Source of the DNA: Candidatus Eisenbacteria bacterium
GTDB lineage: Bacteria; Eisenbacteria; RBG-16-71-46
Length of the DNA stretch: 43,379 nucleotides
Reading direction: 5' to 3'
Assembly (NCBI GenBank): GCA_013140805.1
Contig: JABFRW010000014.1
Location: 1 to 43,379, forward strand
Shown here in pieces: positions 35,168-43,379 of this stretch. Positions within the stretch are counted from its first letter, which is position 1. Each line of letters opens with the position of its first letter. Both the position numbers and the translations under genes were made by a program. The notes under the pieces were generated by a model. It was not told where the DNA came from. It worked only from the letters and a program-made list of their open reading frames with translations, and made no database searches.

Positions 35168-36754
35168 ATGAGAAACGCCGCCCGAGTCACCGCAGCGATC
35201 CTCGCGCTCGGCACCGCACTCGTTCTGGGTCTCGGCGTCGACGCGACGCTCGCGCCCGAGGCTCTGGCGCAGAACCCGCTCCGATTCCGCTCGGTTCCCG
35301 AGGAGAGCTCCAGCGCGTTCCGTCAGCGGCAGCGCGCTCGCATCGTCAAACCCTCCAGCTCCACTTCCAGCTCCAGCTCCGCCCGGGTCGCGCCGGCCGC
35401 CGGCGCGACTCGCGCCGAGCCGGATCCCGAAGCGGTGCTCGCGGAACCCACCATTCCGAGCCCGCCTTCCGAACCCGAAGCGCCCGCCGTGCCGACCACC
35501 GGCGACATGGTGCGCATGGGCTCGGACATCACGATCGAGAAGGGCGAAGTGGTGGACGGCGACGTCCTCACGTTCGGCGGCAACATCAAGGTCTACGGCC
35601 AGGTGCGCGGCAATGTCTCGGCGACCGGCGGTGACGTGTTCCTCGGCAGCTCCGCGCGCATCGACGGCGACGTCCTGTGCATGGGCGGAAAGCTCGAAGA
35701 AGAGAGCGGTGCCTACGTGGGCGGGCAGCGTGTGACCGGGCTGCAGAGCCGTCACAGTCGCAGCGAGCGCGCGAAACGCGTTCGCATCGACCGCGACTGG
35801 GACGGCGACCGCGATCGGGACTCCGAGCACGGAGCCACCACCACGATCGTGCGCCGGCTCACCTACCTGCTGTTCTGGTTGCTGGTGGCATGGGTCGCCA
35901 CCCGCTTTGCGCCCCGCCGCACCCGCGGCGCGATCGAGAGTCTCCGGCGCGAGCCGGGCATGTCGTTCGGCCTCGGCTTCGGAATGGCGCTGCTGCTCGC
36001 TCCGTCGCTGATCGCGCTCGCAATCGCCATGGTGATCCTGGTGGTCACGATCATCGGCATCCCGGTCGCGATCGGTGCGTTCTTCACCTACATCGCACTC
36101 ATCATCCTGGTCGCCGGCTGGGGCTACGTGGTGGGAGCGGCCGCACTCGGCGAGCGCGTTGCCGCCAACCGGGGGCAGGCGGCACCGACGCTGCTGCGAA
36201 GCGCGATCACCGGCATCGTGATCATTCAGGGCGCCATGCTGGTGAGCGAGATGCTCCATCACATGCCGCTCCTCGGCTGGATCGGCGGCATCCTGTGGGT
36301 GCTCGCGATGGTCGCCTACAGCGGTGTCGCACTGCTCGGAATCGGCGCGATCGTGCGCTCCAAGTTCGGTCAGGGTGAGGGCGGTCAGTGGTGGCCGCCG
36401 GCACGCCTGTTCGGTTCGCTGTCACCCGCCGGCCCGAGCTACGGTGGACCGGTGCCGCCGCCACCGTCCGGCGCACCCGCAGCTCCGTCCGCTCCGATCG
36501 CACCCGCGGCACCGAGCGCCCCATTCGATCCGACTGCGGCACCTGGCAGCGCGCGTACCAGTCCCGGCTACAGCGAACAGGCAGCGCCCCAGGCTCCGGC
36601 GGTTGCCCCACCGCCGGTCGCACCGCCTCCGCCTGCGCCTCCGAGTTCCTACATGCCACCAAGTCCGGGTCCGCAGGAATATCCGGCACCGCCGCTTCCG
36701 CCGGCTCCGCCTGTTCCGCCGGTACCGCCCGCGCCACCGCCGCCGATCGGCTAG
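35168..36754 (+). CDS. Exported bactofilin-like repeat plus multi-helix membrane protein with Pro-rich tail
   Basis: This is a 528-residue protein starting at ATG 35168 after AGGAGAGGA. A signal peptide and a Ser-rich linker lead to residues ~115-190, a right-handed beta-helix-like repeat of the polymer-forming (bactofilin) kind: V-V-D-G-D-V-L-T-F-G-G-N-I-K-V, Q-V-R-G-N-V-S-A-T-G-G-D-V-F, R-I-D-G-D-V-L-C-M-G-G. A basic/acidic segment (R-D-W-D-G-D-R-D-R-D) follows. Five or six membrane helices come next at ~225-400 (L-L-F-W-L-L-V-A-W-V-A, L-A-I-A-M-V-I-L-V-V-T-I-I-G-I-P-V-A). The last ~110 residues are Pro/Ala-rich and disordered. The bactofilin part would be outside the cytoplasm if the signal is cleaved, unlike cytoplasmic bactofilins. 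An envelope-organising role is possible; function unproven. Confidence 0.75.
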   Translation: MRNAARVTAAILALGTALVLGLGVDATLAPEALAQNPLRFRSVPEESSSAFRQRQRARIVKPSSSTSSSSSARVAPAAGATRAEPDPEAVLAEPTIPSPPSEPEAPAVPTTGDMVRMGSDITIEKGEVVDGDVLTFGGNIKVYGQVRGNVSATGGDVFLGSSARIDGDVLCMGGKLEEESGAYVGGQRVTGLQSRHSRSERAKRVRIDRDWDGDRDRDSEHGATTTIVRRLTYLLFWLLVAWVATRFAPRRTRGAIESLRREPGMSFGLGFGMALLLAPSLIALAIAMVILVVTIIGIPVAIGAFFTYIALIILVAGWGYVVGAAALGERVAANRGQAAPTLLRSAITGIVIIQGAMLVSEMLHHMPLLGWIGGILWVLAMVAYSGVALLGIGAIVRSKFGQGEGGQWWPPARLFGSLSPAGPSYGGPVPPPPSGAPAAPSAPIAPAAPSAPFDPTAAPGSARTSPGYSEQAAPQAPAVAPPPVAPPPPAPPSSYMPPSPGPQEYPAPPLPPAPPVPPVPPAPPPPIG

Positions 36755-36793
36755 GGCGCCGAAGGCGAGCCACTTCGCCGGCTCATCGTACGC

Positions 36794-36821
36794 AGGGCCC
36801 GCGCAATCGCGCGGGCCCTTT
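36794..36821 (+). terminator. Hairpin terminator after the bactofilin-like gene
   Basis: AGGGCCCGCGC-AATC-GCGCGGGCCCT is a perfect 11-bp stem followed by a short TT. The T-run is short, but the stem is very stable. It separates this gene from the DedA-like gene, whose TAGACT element begins 10 nt further on. Confidence 0.7.
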
Positions 36822-36844
36822 CGCGTTCCGCTAGACTGCGCGGC

Positions 36845-37381
36845 GTGTCGGCCGACTCGCTCGTGGTGCTCTGCCTGTTGCTGTTCCTCGATGGCGCGAC
36901 GTTCGCGTTCTTCACCACTCCGTTGCTGCTGCACTACGGCCGGCTGCAGGAGCCGTGGCAGCTCGCGGTGCTGGGAGGGGCGGCGAGTGCGCTGGGAAGC
37001 ATGGTGCAGCTCGCACTGCTGCGGTTCGGGCTGCATTCCGATCGCCCGTGGATGAAGCGCTTCCTGCCGGCGCGCGAGCGAGTCACCGAAGCCCTCGCGC
37101 GCTTTCCGTCGGCCTCGTTCGTCGCGATCCTGGTGGCGCGTGCCACGCCGCTGCCCGATGCCCCGCTCAAGATCGTGGCTGCAGTCGCCGGCTATCCGCT
37201 CGCGCTCTACGGTCTGGCCATCTACCTCGGAGCGCTGCCCTACTACTTCGTGCTCGCGCTGGTGGGTCGCAAGTTCGAGATCCCGACCTGGATCCTGGTC
37301 GCCGCCGGAGTCGCGATCGTGCTCGGCGCGCTGATCGATCGGCTGCGTCGCTCACGGCCCTCGCCGGGTGCGTCGCGATGA
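36845..37381 (+). CDS. DedA/VTT-domain-like membrane protein
   Basis: This is a 178-residue protein from GTG 36845. It has four or five hydrophobic helices (L-V-V-L-C-L-L-L-F-L-D-G-A-T-F-A-F-F, F-V-A-I-L-V-A-R-A, A-L-Y-G-L-A-I-Y-L-G-A-L-P-Y-Y-F-V). The segment A-T-P-L-P-D-A-P-L-K-I-V-A-A-V-A-G-Y-P resembles the re-entrant loop of SNARE-associated (VTT/DedA) proteins, which move lipids or their carriers across the membrane. It is a little short for the family and lacks the canonical acidic N-terminal motif, so the assignment is moderate. TAGACT (36832-36837) lies 7 nt before GTG with no ribosome-binding site, suggesting a leaderless message. Its stop overlaps the hydantoinase A start. Confidence 0.6.
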   Translation: MSADSLVVLCLLLFLDGATFAFFTTPLLLHYGRLQEPWQLAVLGGAASALGSMVQLALLRFGLHSDRPWMKRFLPARERVTEALARFPSASFVAILVARATPLPDAPLKIVAAVAGYPLALYGLAIYLGALPYYFVLALVGRKFEIPTWILVAAGVAIVLGALIDRLRRSRPSPGASR

Positions 37382-39399
37382 GCCCCGCGACGAGCCGCGC
37401 TCCTCGCGTGGTCGGCATCGACACCGGTGGCACCTTTACGGATGTCGTGGCGCTGGTCGGCCGTCGCCTCGTCACGTTCAAGCTGCCGTCCGATCCCGCG
37501 CATCCCGCGCGCCCGGTACTCGAGGGGCTGACGCGACTCGCGGTGGCTCCGTCGACTCGCGTGCGTCACGGCTCGACGGTCGCGACCAACGCGCTACTCG
37601 AGCGACGTGGCGCCCGGGTGGTGCTCGTCACCACCGAGGGCTTCGAGGATGTGCTCGAAATCGGCCGCCAGCAGCGTCCGTCTCTCTATGCCCTCGGCCC
37701 GCACCGCGAGCCGCCGCTGGTGCCGCGCGAGCGCCGCCTGGGTGCCCGCGAGCGCAGTGGCCCTGCGGGCGAGACCTGGCGGCGACTCGATCGCGCCGCA
37801 CTCGCAACACTGGTGCGGCGCGTGCGTGCCGCGCGCCCCGAGGCGATCGCGATCGGGCTGCTGCATTCCTACGCGAATCCCGCGCACGAGCGCTCGATCG
37901 CGCGTGCACTCGCTCGGCTCGGCGTCAGCGTGACCGCGTCGTCCGAGCTGTGCCCCGAGTACCGCGAATACGAGCGACTCGCGACCGCGGTCACGAACGC
38001 CTATCTGGTGCCGCGCGTCGGCGCCTATCTCGAGGAACTGGGGCGCGCCTCGCGGGTTCGCATCGAAGTGGTGCTCTCGCACGGCGGCACCGCTCCGCTC
38101 GCCGAGGCGGTCCGCGAACCGGTGCGACAGTTGCTCTCGGGACCGGCCGGCGGGCTCGCGGCCGCGCGCGAACTCGGGCGTCGCTGCGGCTTCGAGCGAG
38201 CGCTCACGCTGGACGTGGGCGGCACCTCGACCGACGTCGCGTTTCTCGACGGCGGGCTGCCGCGCACGCGCGGACGCGAGATCGGCGGATTCCCGGTGCT
38301 GCTGCCGCTGCTCGACGTCCACTCGGTCGGTGCCGGCGGCGGCTCGATCGCCCGCGCCGGCCACGGCGGTCTGCTGCGGGTGGGGCCTGAAAGCGCCGGT
38401 GCAGCCCCCGGGCCTGCTGCCTACGGCGCGGGCGGACCCGCGACCGTGACGGATGCGCTCGTGGTGATGGGGCGCATTGCGACCGCGTCGCTGGCCGGCG
38501 GCGCTCGCCCGCTCGACCGTGAAGCGTCGCAGCGTGCGCTCTCGAAGCTCGCGCGCTCGATCGCGGCGCGCTCGGCGCGCGAAGCGGCGGCCGGCGTGGT
38601 GCGGGTCGCCGAGGCGCACATCGAGGCCGCCCTGCGCACCGTTTCGCTCGAACGGGGACACGATCCGCGTGGTGCGGCGCTGGTGGCGTTCGGAGGCGCG
38701 GGCGGTCTGCATGCTGCCCCGGTCGCGGAAGCGCTCGGCTGCGACGTGGTGCTGTGGTCGGGATTCGCGGGCGTGTTGTCGGCGCTCGGTGCGCTGGTGA
38801 CGGGAGACCGGCGCGAGACGTCGCGCACCGTGCTGCTCGACGCGCGAGACGGAGTGGCTCTGGGGCGGGCGTTCGCCGAACGTGAACGGGCGACGCTGCG
38901 GCGCTTCGGCCGCGCGGAGCGGCCGCGCGTGCAGCTCGAGCGCTGGGCCCAGATGCGCTATCGCGGTCAGTCGCACGAACTCGAGCTGCCGGCGCGCGGT
39001 GACCTGGTGAAGCAATTTCATGCCGAGCATCGGCGGCGCTTCGGCTTCTCCGAATCCCCGCGCGCGATCGAAGTGGTCACGGTGGAGGTGCGCGGCGAAG
39101 TGCCGGGCCTCGCGTGGCCGGTGCAGGCCTCGGCGATTCAGCCGCTGCGAGGCGCCACCCGCGGTGCTCGGCCGCCGCACGAGCCACCGCGCCGCACGCC
39201 GGTGTGGGATCGGGGGGGCGTGATTCGCGCGACCCGTGTCTCGTTCGACGGGTTGCGGGCGGGCGCCGCGGTGCGCGGCCCCGCGATCGTCGAAGCCACG
39301 GGCGCCACGCTGTGGGTACCCCGCGAATGGAATGGTCGCCTGCACGCGAGCGGCACGCTGGTGGTGACGCGCGCGCGCGGCCGCAAGGAGCGCGCATGA
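37378..39399 (+). CDS. hyuA: Hydantoinase/oxoprolinase family subunit A
   Basis: This is a 673-residue protein of the ASKHA-type ATP-dependent hydantoinase A/5-oxoprolinase family. N-terminal phosphate loop G-I-D-T-G-G-T-F-T-D-V-V, H-G-S-T-V-A-T-N-A-L-L-E-R. The second phosphate site is L-D-V-G-G-T-S-T-D-V-A-F-L-D. H-S-V-G-A-G-G-G-S-I-A-R and A-F-G-G-A-G-G-L-H-A complete the family pattern. With subunit B it hydrolyses a cyclic amide or carboxylates a related substrate with ATP. The exact substrate (5-oxoproline, hydantoin, N-methylhydantoin) cannot be read from the sequence. ATG overlaps the previous stop, and its own stop overlaps subunit B. Confidence 0.9.
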   Translation: MSPATSRAPRVVGIDTGGTFTDVVALVGRRLVTFKLPSDPAHPARPVLEGLTRLAVAPSTRVRHGSTVATNALLERRGARVVLVTTEGFEDVLEIGRQQRPSLYALGPHREPPLVPRERRLGARERSGPAGETWRRLDRAALATLVRRVRAARPEAIAIGLLHSYANPAHERSIARALARLGVSVTASSELCPEYREYERLATAVTNAYLVPRVGAYLEELGRASRVRIEVVLSHGGTAPLAEAVREPVRQLLSGPAGGLAAARELGRRCGFERALTLDVGGTSTDVAFLDGGLPRTRGREIGGFPVLLPLLDVHSVGAGGGSIARAGHGGLLRVGPESAGAAPGPAAYGAGGPATVTDALVVMGRIATASLAGGARPLDREASQRALSKLARSIAARSAREAAAGVVRVAEAHIEAALRTVSLERGHDPRGAALVAFGGAGGLHAAPVAEALGCDVVLWSGFAGVLSALGALVTGDRRETSRTVLLDARDGVALGRAFAERERATLRRFGRAERPRVQLERWAQMRYRGQSHELELPARGDLVKQFHAEHRRRFGFSESPRAIEVVTVEVRGEVPGLAWPVQASAIQPLRGATRGARPPHEPPRRTPVWDRGGVIRATRVSFDGLRAGAAVRGPAIVEATGATLWVPREWNGRLHASGTLVVTRARGRKERA

Positions 39400-41024
39400 A
39401 CCCGCGTCTCGATCGAGTCGAGCTCGCGGTGCTCGAGAGTCTGCTCTCCTCGTGCGCCGAGGAGATGGGCGTGGTGCTCATGCGCACCGCTCACTCGCCG
39501 AACATCAAGGAGCGCCTCGACCACTCGTGCGCAGTATTCGACCGCGAGGGGCGGCTGGTCGCCCAGGCCGCGCACATTCCGGTGCATCTCGGCAGCCTGC
39601 CGCGTGCGGTCGAGATCGCACGCGAACAGGTTGCGATCGGACCCGGCGACGTGGTGCTGCTCAACGATCCGTTTGCGGGCGGCACCCATCTGCCCGACCT
39701 CACCACGGTGTCGGGCGTGTTCATCGGACGTTCGAGCCGGGCGGACTTCTATCTGGCGAGTCGCGCGCATCACGCCGATGTCGGCGGGGCCGCACCCGGT
39801 TCGATGCCGCTGGCGCGCGAGGTCTACGAAGAGGGATTGCGGATCCCTCCGCTGCGCATCGTGCATGCCGGTCGCGTGGTGGAGGACGTGATGCGCCTGG
39901 TGCTGGCCAACGTGCGGACGCCGGACGAGCGCCGCGCCGATCTGGCCGCGCAGCTCGGAGCGCAGGCGACCGGCGAGCGAAGGCTGCGCGAACTGGCCGC
40001 GCGCTGTGGCGCCGCGCGGCTTGCGCGTGCCTCGGCGGCGCTGATCACGATCGGCGCGCAACGCATGCGCGCCGCGTTGCGCGTGATCCCGCGCGGCACG
40101 TGGCGCTTCGAGGACGTGCTCGACGACGACGGGCTGGGTGCGGGGCCGATCCCGATCCGGGTCGCGATCGCGCGGCGCGCCGGCGGACTGCGCGTGGATT
40201 TCGGCGGCACCGCGCTTCAGACCGCGGGACCTGTGAACGCCGTCGAGGCGGTGACGCGCGCAGCGGTCGCCTACGCGGTGCGGTGCGTGGTGGGCGACGT
40301 GCCCATCAATCACGGCATGTTCCAACCGCTCGACGTGATCGCTCCGCTCGGCAGCGTGGTCAACCCGCGCCCGCCGGCCGCCGTGGCGGCGGGCAACGTC
40401 GAGACCTCGCAGCGCATCGTCGACGTGGTGCTGGGGGCACTCGCGCGTGCCCTGCCGGGGCGCGTACCGGCGGCGAGCAGCGGCACGATGAACAACCTGC
40501 TGATCGGCGGACGCGATCCGCGCACCGGCCTGCCGTTCGCTTACTACGAAACGCTCGCGGGCGGACACGGCGCGGGGCCGGGCTGGAATGGCGAGCACGC
40601 CATGCAGGCGCACATGACGAACACCCGCAACACACCGGTCGAAGCGCTCGAGCATGCCTATCCGCTGCGCGTGGTCGCGACCCGCATTCGACGCCGCAGT
40701 GGTGGGCGCGGTCGGTGGGTGGGTGGTGACGGCATCGAACGCTCACTCGAGATGCTGGCGCCCGCGCGCGTAACGGTGATCTCGGAGCGGCGCACCCGTG
40801 GGCCCTACGGCCTCGCCGGCGGCGAGGCGGGTTCGACGGGATCGAACGAAGTGATCTGGCCACGCGCCGCGCGGCTCGAACGCGGGTCGGTGCGCGGGGG
40901 CAAGGGGTCGGAACCGTTGCCGGGCAAGTTCGTGGTTGACTTTCCGAAAGGCGCGGTGCTAACCGTCGCGAGCTCGGGCGGCGGCGGCCATGGTCGCGCC
41001 GCCCGTCGTCGTGTCCCGCGCTGA
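39396..41024 (+). CDS. hyuB: Hydantoinase/oxoprolinase family subunit B
   Basis: This is a 542-residue partner of the preceding subunit. Family landmarks are [40 protein letters not shown], and [14 protein letters not shown]. These contain the conserved His and Asp residues thought to form the metal/active site. The C-terminus (S-S-G-G-G-G-H-G) is normal for the family. ATGA overlap with subunit A implies coupled translation and equal amounts. TTGACT-N18-TAACCG at 40936-40965, inside its 3' end, may be a promoter for the downstream barrel gene. Confidence 0.9.
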   Translation: MNPRLDRVELAVLESLLSSCAEEMGVVLMRTAHSPNIKERLDHSCAVFDREGRLVAQAAHIPVHLGSLPRAVEIAREQVAIGPGDVVLLNDPFAGGTHLPDLTTVSGVFIGRSSRADFYLASRAHHADVGGAAPGSMPLAREVYEEGLRIPPLRIVHAGRVVEDVMRLVLANVRTPDERRADLAAQLGAQATGERRLRELAARCGAARLARASAALITIGAQRMRAALRVIPRGTWRFEDVLDDDGLGAGPIPIRVAIARRAGGLRVDFGGTALQTAGPVNAVEAVTRAAVAYAVRCVVGDVPINHGMFQPLDVIAPLGSVVNPRPPAAVAAGNVETSQRIVDVVLGALARALPGRVPAASSGTMNNLLIGGRDPRTGLPFAYYETLAGGHGAGPGWNGEHAMQAHMTNTRNTPVEALEHAYPLRVVATRIRRRSGGRGRWVGGDGIERSLEMLAPARVTVISERRTRGPYGLAGGEAGSTGSNEVIWPRAARLERGSVRGGKGSEPLPGKFVVDFPKGAVLTVASSGGGGHGRAARRRVPR

Positions 41025-41100
41025 CGGCGCTCACGCCGTCCTGCGCGCCGTGTGCCGAGCCGTCGATCTGTTTCGAGTCTCATTTCTCCCGGAGGTCTGC

Positions 41101-42288
41101 ATGCGTCCGCTGTTGCGCATCGTTCCCGTCGCGCTGGTGGTCGCATGTGTGGCTTCGCTGCTGGCTCCGCGCGGAGGCGAGACGGTGCCGCTCTATGCCG
41201 CGCGCACCGGCCTGATGTGCCAGAACTGCCACTTCGATCCGAACGGCGGCGGGCCCCGCAAGGAGTTCGGCTTCGCGTACGCCAAAAACCGCCACGAGAT
41301 CGAGCCCGAGGATTCGTCGAGCAAGTGGTCGAGTCTCGAACTGGTGAACCGGGTCGGCGACGCGATGCCGCTCTACTTCGGTATCAATCAGCGCGTGCTG
41401 TTGCTCGCGAACTCGACCCGCAGCTCGGACTCGCTCGATCGCGTCGGCTTCTTCGACATGGAGAACGCGCTCCACATTGCGTTCCAGCCCCACGACCAGC
41501 TCACGCTGGTCTACACGCGTACCGGCTCCGCGTCACGCGACGCCTACGGCATGTTCGCCGGGCTGCCGTGGGACGGCTACCTGAAGGCGGGTCGAGTGCG
41601 CACCGCGTTCGGCCTGCGGATGGACGATCACACGGTCGCCACCCGCAACAGCTTTCTCGACTTCCAGACCCAGCAGACGTTTCTTCCCTACGACCCGCGT
41701 CTCACCGACGTTGGACTCGAGTACGGCATGGCTTCGGGGCCGTGGTTCGGCCGCGCGCAGTGGCTGAACGGGGAGTCGTTCGTCTTCAACGGCGAGTACG
41801 CCGGCGCGACGGTCGCCAAGCTCGGCTACAGCGCGCCCTGGTACCAGGGCGCGGTCTCGGTTTACGACGACTTCCGCAAGCAGACCTTCGGACCGACCCG
41901 TCGTGCGACGCGCTGGGGCTACTACGGCATGACGCACTGGCAGCGCTTCGCACTGCTCGGCGAAGTCGCGGCCGGGACCGACGAGGCGGTGACGGGCGAG
42001 AAGCGCAACTCGCTCGCTTACTTCGCTGAACTCGACTACGTGCCGTCGCGCTGGGCCACGTTCCGGGTGCGCTACGACCGGCTGATGCTGGATCGCGGTG
42101 CTTCCGACGCGGTGAGTCTCTTGAACGACTACAACCGCTATGCGATCGAGGGCGAGTTCCAGCCGGTGCCGTTCGGTCAGGTCCGCTGGACGTTCCGGCT
42201 CATCGATCCGCGCGCTGAAGACGACGGCTTCGGCACCGAGATTCCGAACGAGAAGCAGGCCTACGTCCAGTTCCACTTCTCGTACTAG
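41101..42288 (+). CDS. Outer-membrane barrel protein with one N-terminal haem c site
   Basis: This is a 395-residue protein. GGAGG precedes ATG. The signal peptide (I-V-P-V-A-L-V-V-A-C-V-A-S-L-L-A) is followed closely by a haem c motif M-C40-Q-N-C-H44 in R-T-G-L-M-C-Q-N-C-H-F-D-P-N-G-G-G. The rest is a chain of amphipathic strands rich in Tyr, Trp, Phe and Gly (D-G-Y-L-K-A-G-R-V-R-T-A-F-G, F-R-V-R-Y-D-R-L-M-L), ending in V-Q-F-H-F-S-Y with terminal aromatic as in outer-membrane porins. This combines an electron-carrying plug with a barrel in one chain. It could conduct electrons to or from the outside, or serve as a haem-tagged porin; both are inference. It ends overlapping the convergent nagZ by 4 bp. 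Confidence 0.72.
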   Translation: MRPLLRIVPVALVVACVASLLAPRGGETVPLYAARTGLMCQNCHFDPNGGGPRKEFGFAYAKNRHEIEPEDSSSKWSSLELVNRVGDAMPLYFGINQRVLLLANSTRSSDSLDRVGFFDMENALHIAFQPHDQLTLVYTRTGSASRDAYGMFAGLPWDGYLKAGRVRTAFGLRMDDHTVATRNSFLDFQTQQTFLPYDPRLTDVGLEYGMASGPWFGRAQWLNGESFVFNGEYAGATVAKLGYSAPWYQGAVSVYDDFRKQTFGPTRRATRWGYYGMTHWQRFALLGEVAAGTDEAVTGEKRNSLAYFAELDYVPSRWATFRVRYDRLMLDRGASDAVSLLNDYNRYAIEGEFQPVPFGQVRWTFRLIDPRAEDDGFGTEIPNEKQAYVQFHFSY

Positions 42289-43379
42289 GCGCGACCGCCG
42301 CGTTCGCTCAGCAGCCGCGCCACCACCCGCTCGCGCGTCAGGTCGGTGGCGTCCGAGGCCGCGATGCGCAGAGCGGCCTCGGGGACCTGATCGAGGACCG
42401 CGTCGCTCTGCAGGCTCACGAGCACCAGCGGCTGAGCGGCGGCGAGAGATCGCAGGCGCGCCACTTCTTCGGCGGGCACCGGCACGCGCGTCATCACGGC
42501 GACGAGCCGCACCGTGGCGCGCGCGGGCTCGTCGGTGAGAGGCATTCCGGCATTGCGCAGCCGCGCGAGCAGCGACTCGCAGCGCGGGTACTCGGGCTCA
42601 CTCACGTGCAGTGCGGCATCGCCCGCGAGCGATGGCCACGCACCGCGCACTGCGAGCCCTCGGTCGATGATCGCCCGCAGTCGAGGCACCCAGTCGGCGG
42701 GTGTCAGGTTTTCGAGCGGGCGCTCCAGCTCGAGTCCGCTCGGCTCGAGGTGGTCGCGATCGAACTCGGCCAGACGCGGCCGGCCGGCATCGAAGCTCGG
42801 GCGGTCGAGCCCGCCGTCGATCACGGCGTTCGCGAGCATCAGGCGCGCGCGCCGAATGGCTTCGTCGTGGAACGCGAACAGCAGCAGGTCGCAACCGGCC
42901 TCGATCGCAAGTCGGCCGCGTTCGGCCGCATCGAGATCGCGCGCCGCGCCCTTCATCTCGAGCGCGTCGGTGATTGCGACGCCGCCGAAGCCCAGGGTGT
43001 CGCGCAGCAGCGTGCGTCCGATCGCGGGCGAGTAGGTGGCGGGCCGCTCGGCGTCGAACGCCGGATAGACGACGTGCGCGGTCATGATCGAAGCGGCCGC
43101 CGACAGGTGATCACGAAACGGGCGCAGTTCGCGCGCCTCGAGCGTGGCGCGATCGGCGTCGCAGCGGGGCAGTTCCAGGTGCGAATCGAGCACGGTGTCG
43201 CCGTGACCGGGAAAGTGCTTAAGGCACGCGGCGAGCCCCTCGGCCCGAAACCCGCGCAGCCACGCGCCGACCATCGCCGAGACGGCCGCCGGATCGTGGC
43301 CGAACGCGCGGGGACCGATCACCGGATTGAGCGGTTCCGAGTGCACGTCGGCGACCGGCGCGAAGTCCCATTCGAAGCC
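42285..43379 (-). CDS. nagZ: Beta-N-acetylhexosaminidase (GH3, NagZ type), 5' end outside window
   Basis: The frame enters from the right edge (F-E-W-D-F-A-P-V-A-D-V) and runs to TAG. The GH3 catalytic region is clear: N-P-V-I-G-P-R-A-F-G, C-L-K-H-F-P-G-H-G-D-T with the NagZ His/Asp loop, D-S-H-L-E-L-P, I-M-T-A-H-V-V-Y-P, and the nucleophile Asp in A-I-T-D-A-L-E-M-K-G-A. NagZ removes N-acetylglucosamine from cell-wall anhydromuropeptides in recycling. A C-terminal extension of ~150 residues (from about V-P-R-L-R-A-I-I-D) goes beyond the single-domain NagZ of proteobacteria. It resembles the partial second domain seen in longer GH3 enzymes, so a broader substrate is possible. Confidence 0.88.
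   Translation of the reverse strand, partial: GFEWDFAPVADVHSEPLNPVIGPRAFGHDPAAVSAMVGAWLRGFRAEGLAACLKHFPGHGDTVLDSHLELPRCDADRATLEARELRPFRDHLSAAASIMTAHVVYPAFDAERPATYSPAIGRTLLRDTLGFGGVAITDALEMKGAARDLDAAERGRLAIEAGCDLLLFAFHDEAIRRARLMLANAVIDGGLDRPSFDAGRPRLAEFDRDHLEPSGLELERPLENLTPADWVPRLRAIIDRGLAVRGAWPSLAGDAALHVSEPEYPRCESLLARLRNAGMPLTDEPARATVRLVAVMTRVPVPAEEVARLRSLAAAQPLVLVSLQSDAVLDQVPEAALRIAASDATDLTRERVVARLLSERGGRA

Overview
The window is GC-rich, densely coding bacterial DNA from a Gram-negative (diderm) organism. It encodes outer-membrane TolC-type proteins, porin-like barrels, lipoproteins, periplasmic multihaem cytochromes and tripartite RND pumps. I cannot place it securely. The mix would suit a high-GC member of the FCB or 'candidate phylum' bacteria (an Eisenbacteria-like lineage is my guess) or a deltaproteobacterial-type lineage. 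No rRNA, tRNA, insertion sequence or CRISPR array is visible.

Layout. (1) 1-1385: the end of a TPR protein, then a decayed small gene. (2) 1444-3107, minus strand: a two-gene operon. The first gene is an exported HMA-thioredoxin fusion. The second is an exported beta-barrel-like protein that reads through only if two in-frame UGA codons are decoded (U-A-G-U just after the signal peptide). (3) 3193-27425: a metal-resistance island with three complete heavy-metal RND systems (outer-membrane factor, adaptor, permease), each headed by a small exported His- or Cys-rich protein. It also holds a copper-type P1B ATPase, a His-tailed EamA transporter, a lipoprotein and a cupredoxin-like lipoprotein. 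(4) 27431-28249: a minus-strand TPR/zincin protein. (5) 28696-31690: a tandem pair of exported proteins with a degenerate metallophosphatase domain fused to a tetrahaem cytochrome domain. The first copy has an in-frame TGA exactly where the second has the last Cys of a C-G-C motif. (6) 31831-34456: cystathionine beta-synthase and a cystathionine gamma-synthase/lyase. (7) 34734-42288: a small lipoprotein with a long leader, a bactofilin-like membrane protein, a DedA-like protein, hydantoinase/oxoprolinase subunits A and B, and a barrel with one haem site. (8) A beta-N-acetylhexosaminidase (NagZ type) runs off the right edge.

Main discovery. Two loci, 26 kb apart, look like selenoprotein genes that standard gene calling would truncate. 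Each has a signal peptide upstream of the TGA in the same frame, an open frame downstream, and a compact stem-loop at the spacing expected of a bacterial SECIS. In the barrel gene one hairpin with a GGUC loop lies in range of both UGA codons. TGA ends many other genes here as an ordinary stop, so general reassignment of TGA is excluded. The barrel protein is translationally coupled to the thioredoxin fusion, an obvious candidate redox partner. The host should therefore carry selA, selB, selC and selD outside this window.

How the genes fit together (inference). Regions 2-4 together look like an envelope metal and redox stress system: export from the cytoplasm (P1B ATPase, EamA), export across the envelope (three RND pumps), periplasmic metal binding (small Cys/His proteins, cupredoxin), and thiol/selenol redox (HMA-thioredoxin plus UxxU barrel). 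The CGU/CGC tetrahaem pair is a periplasmic redox system of unknown substrate.
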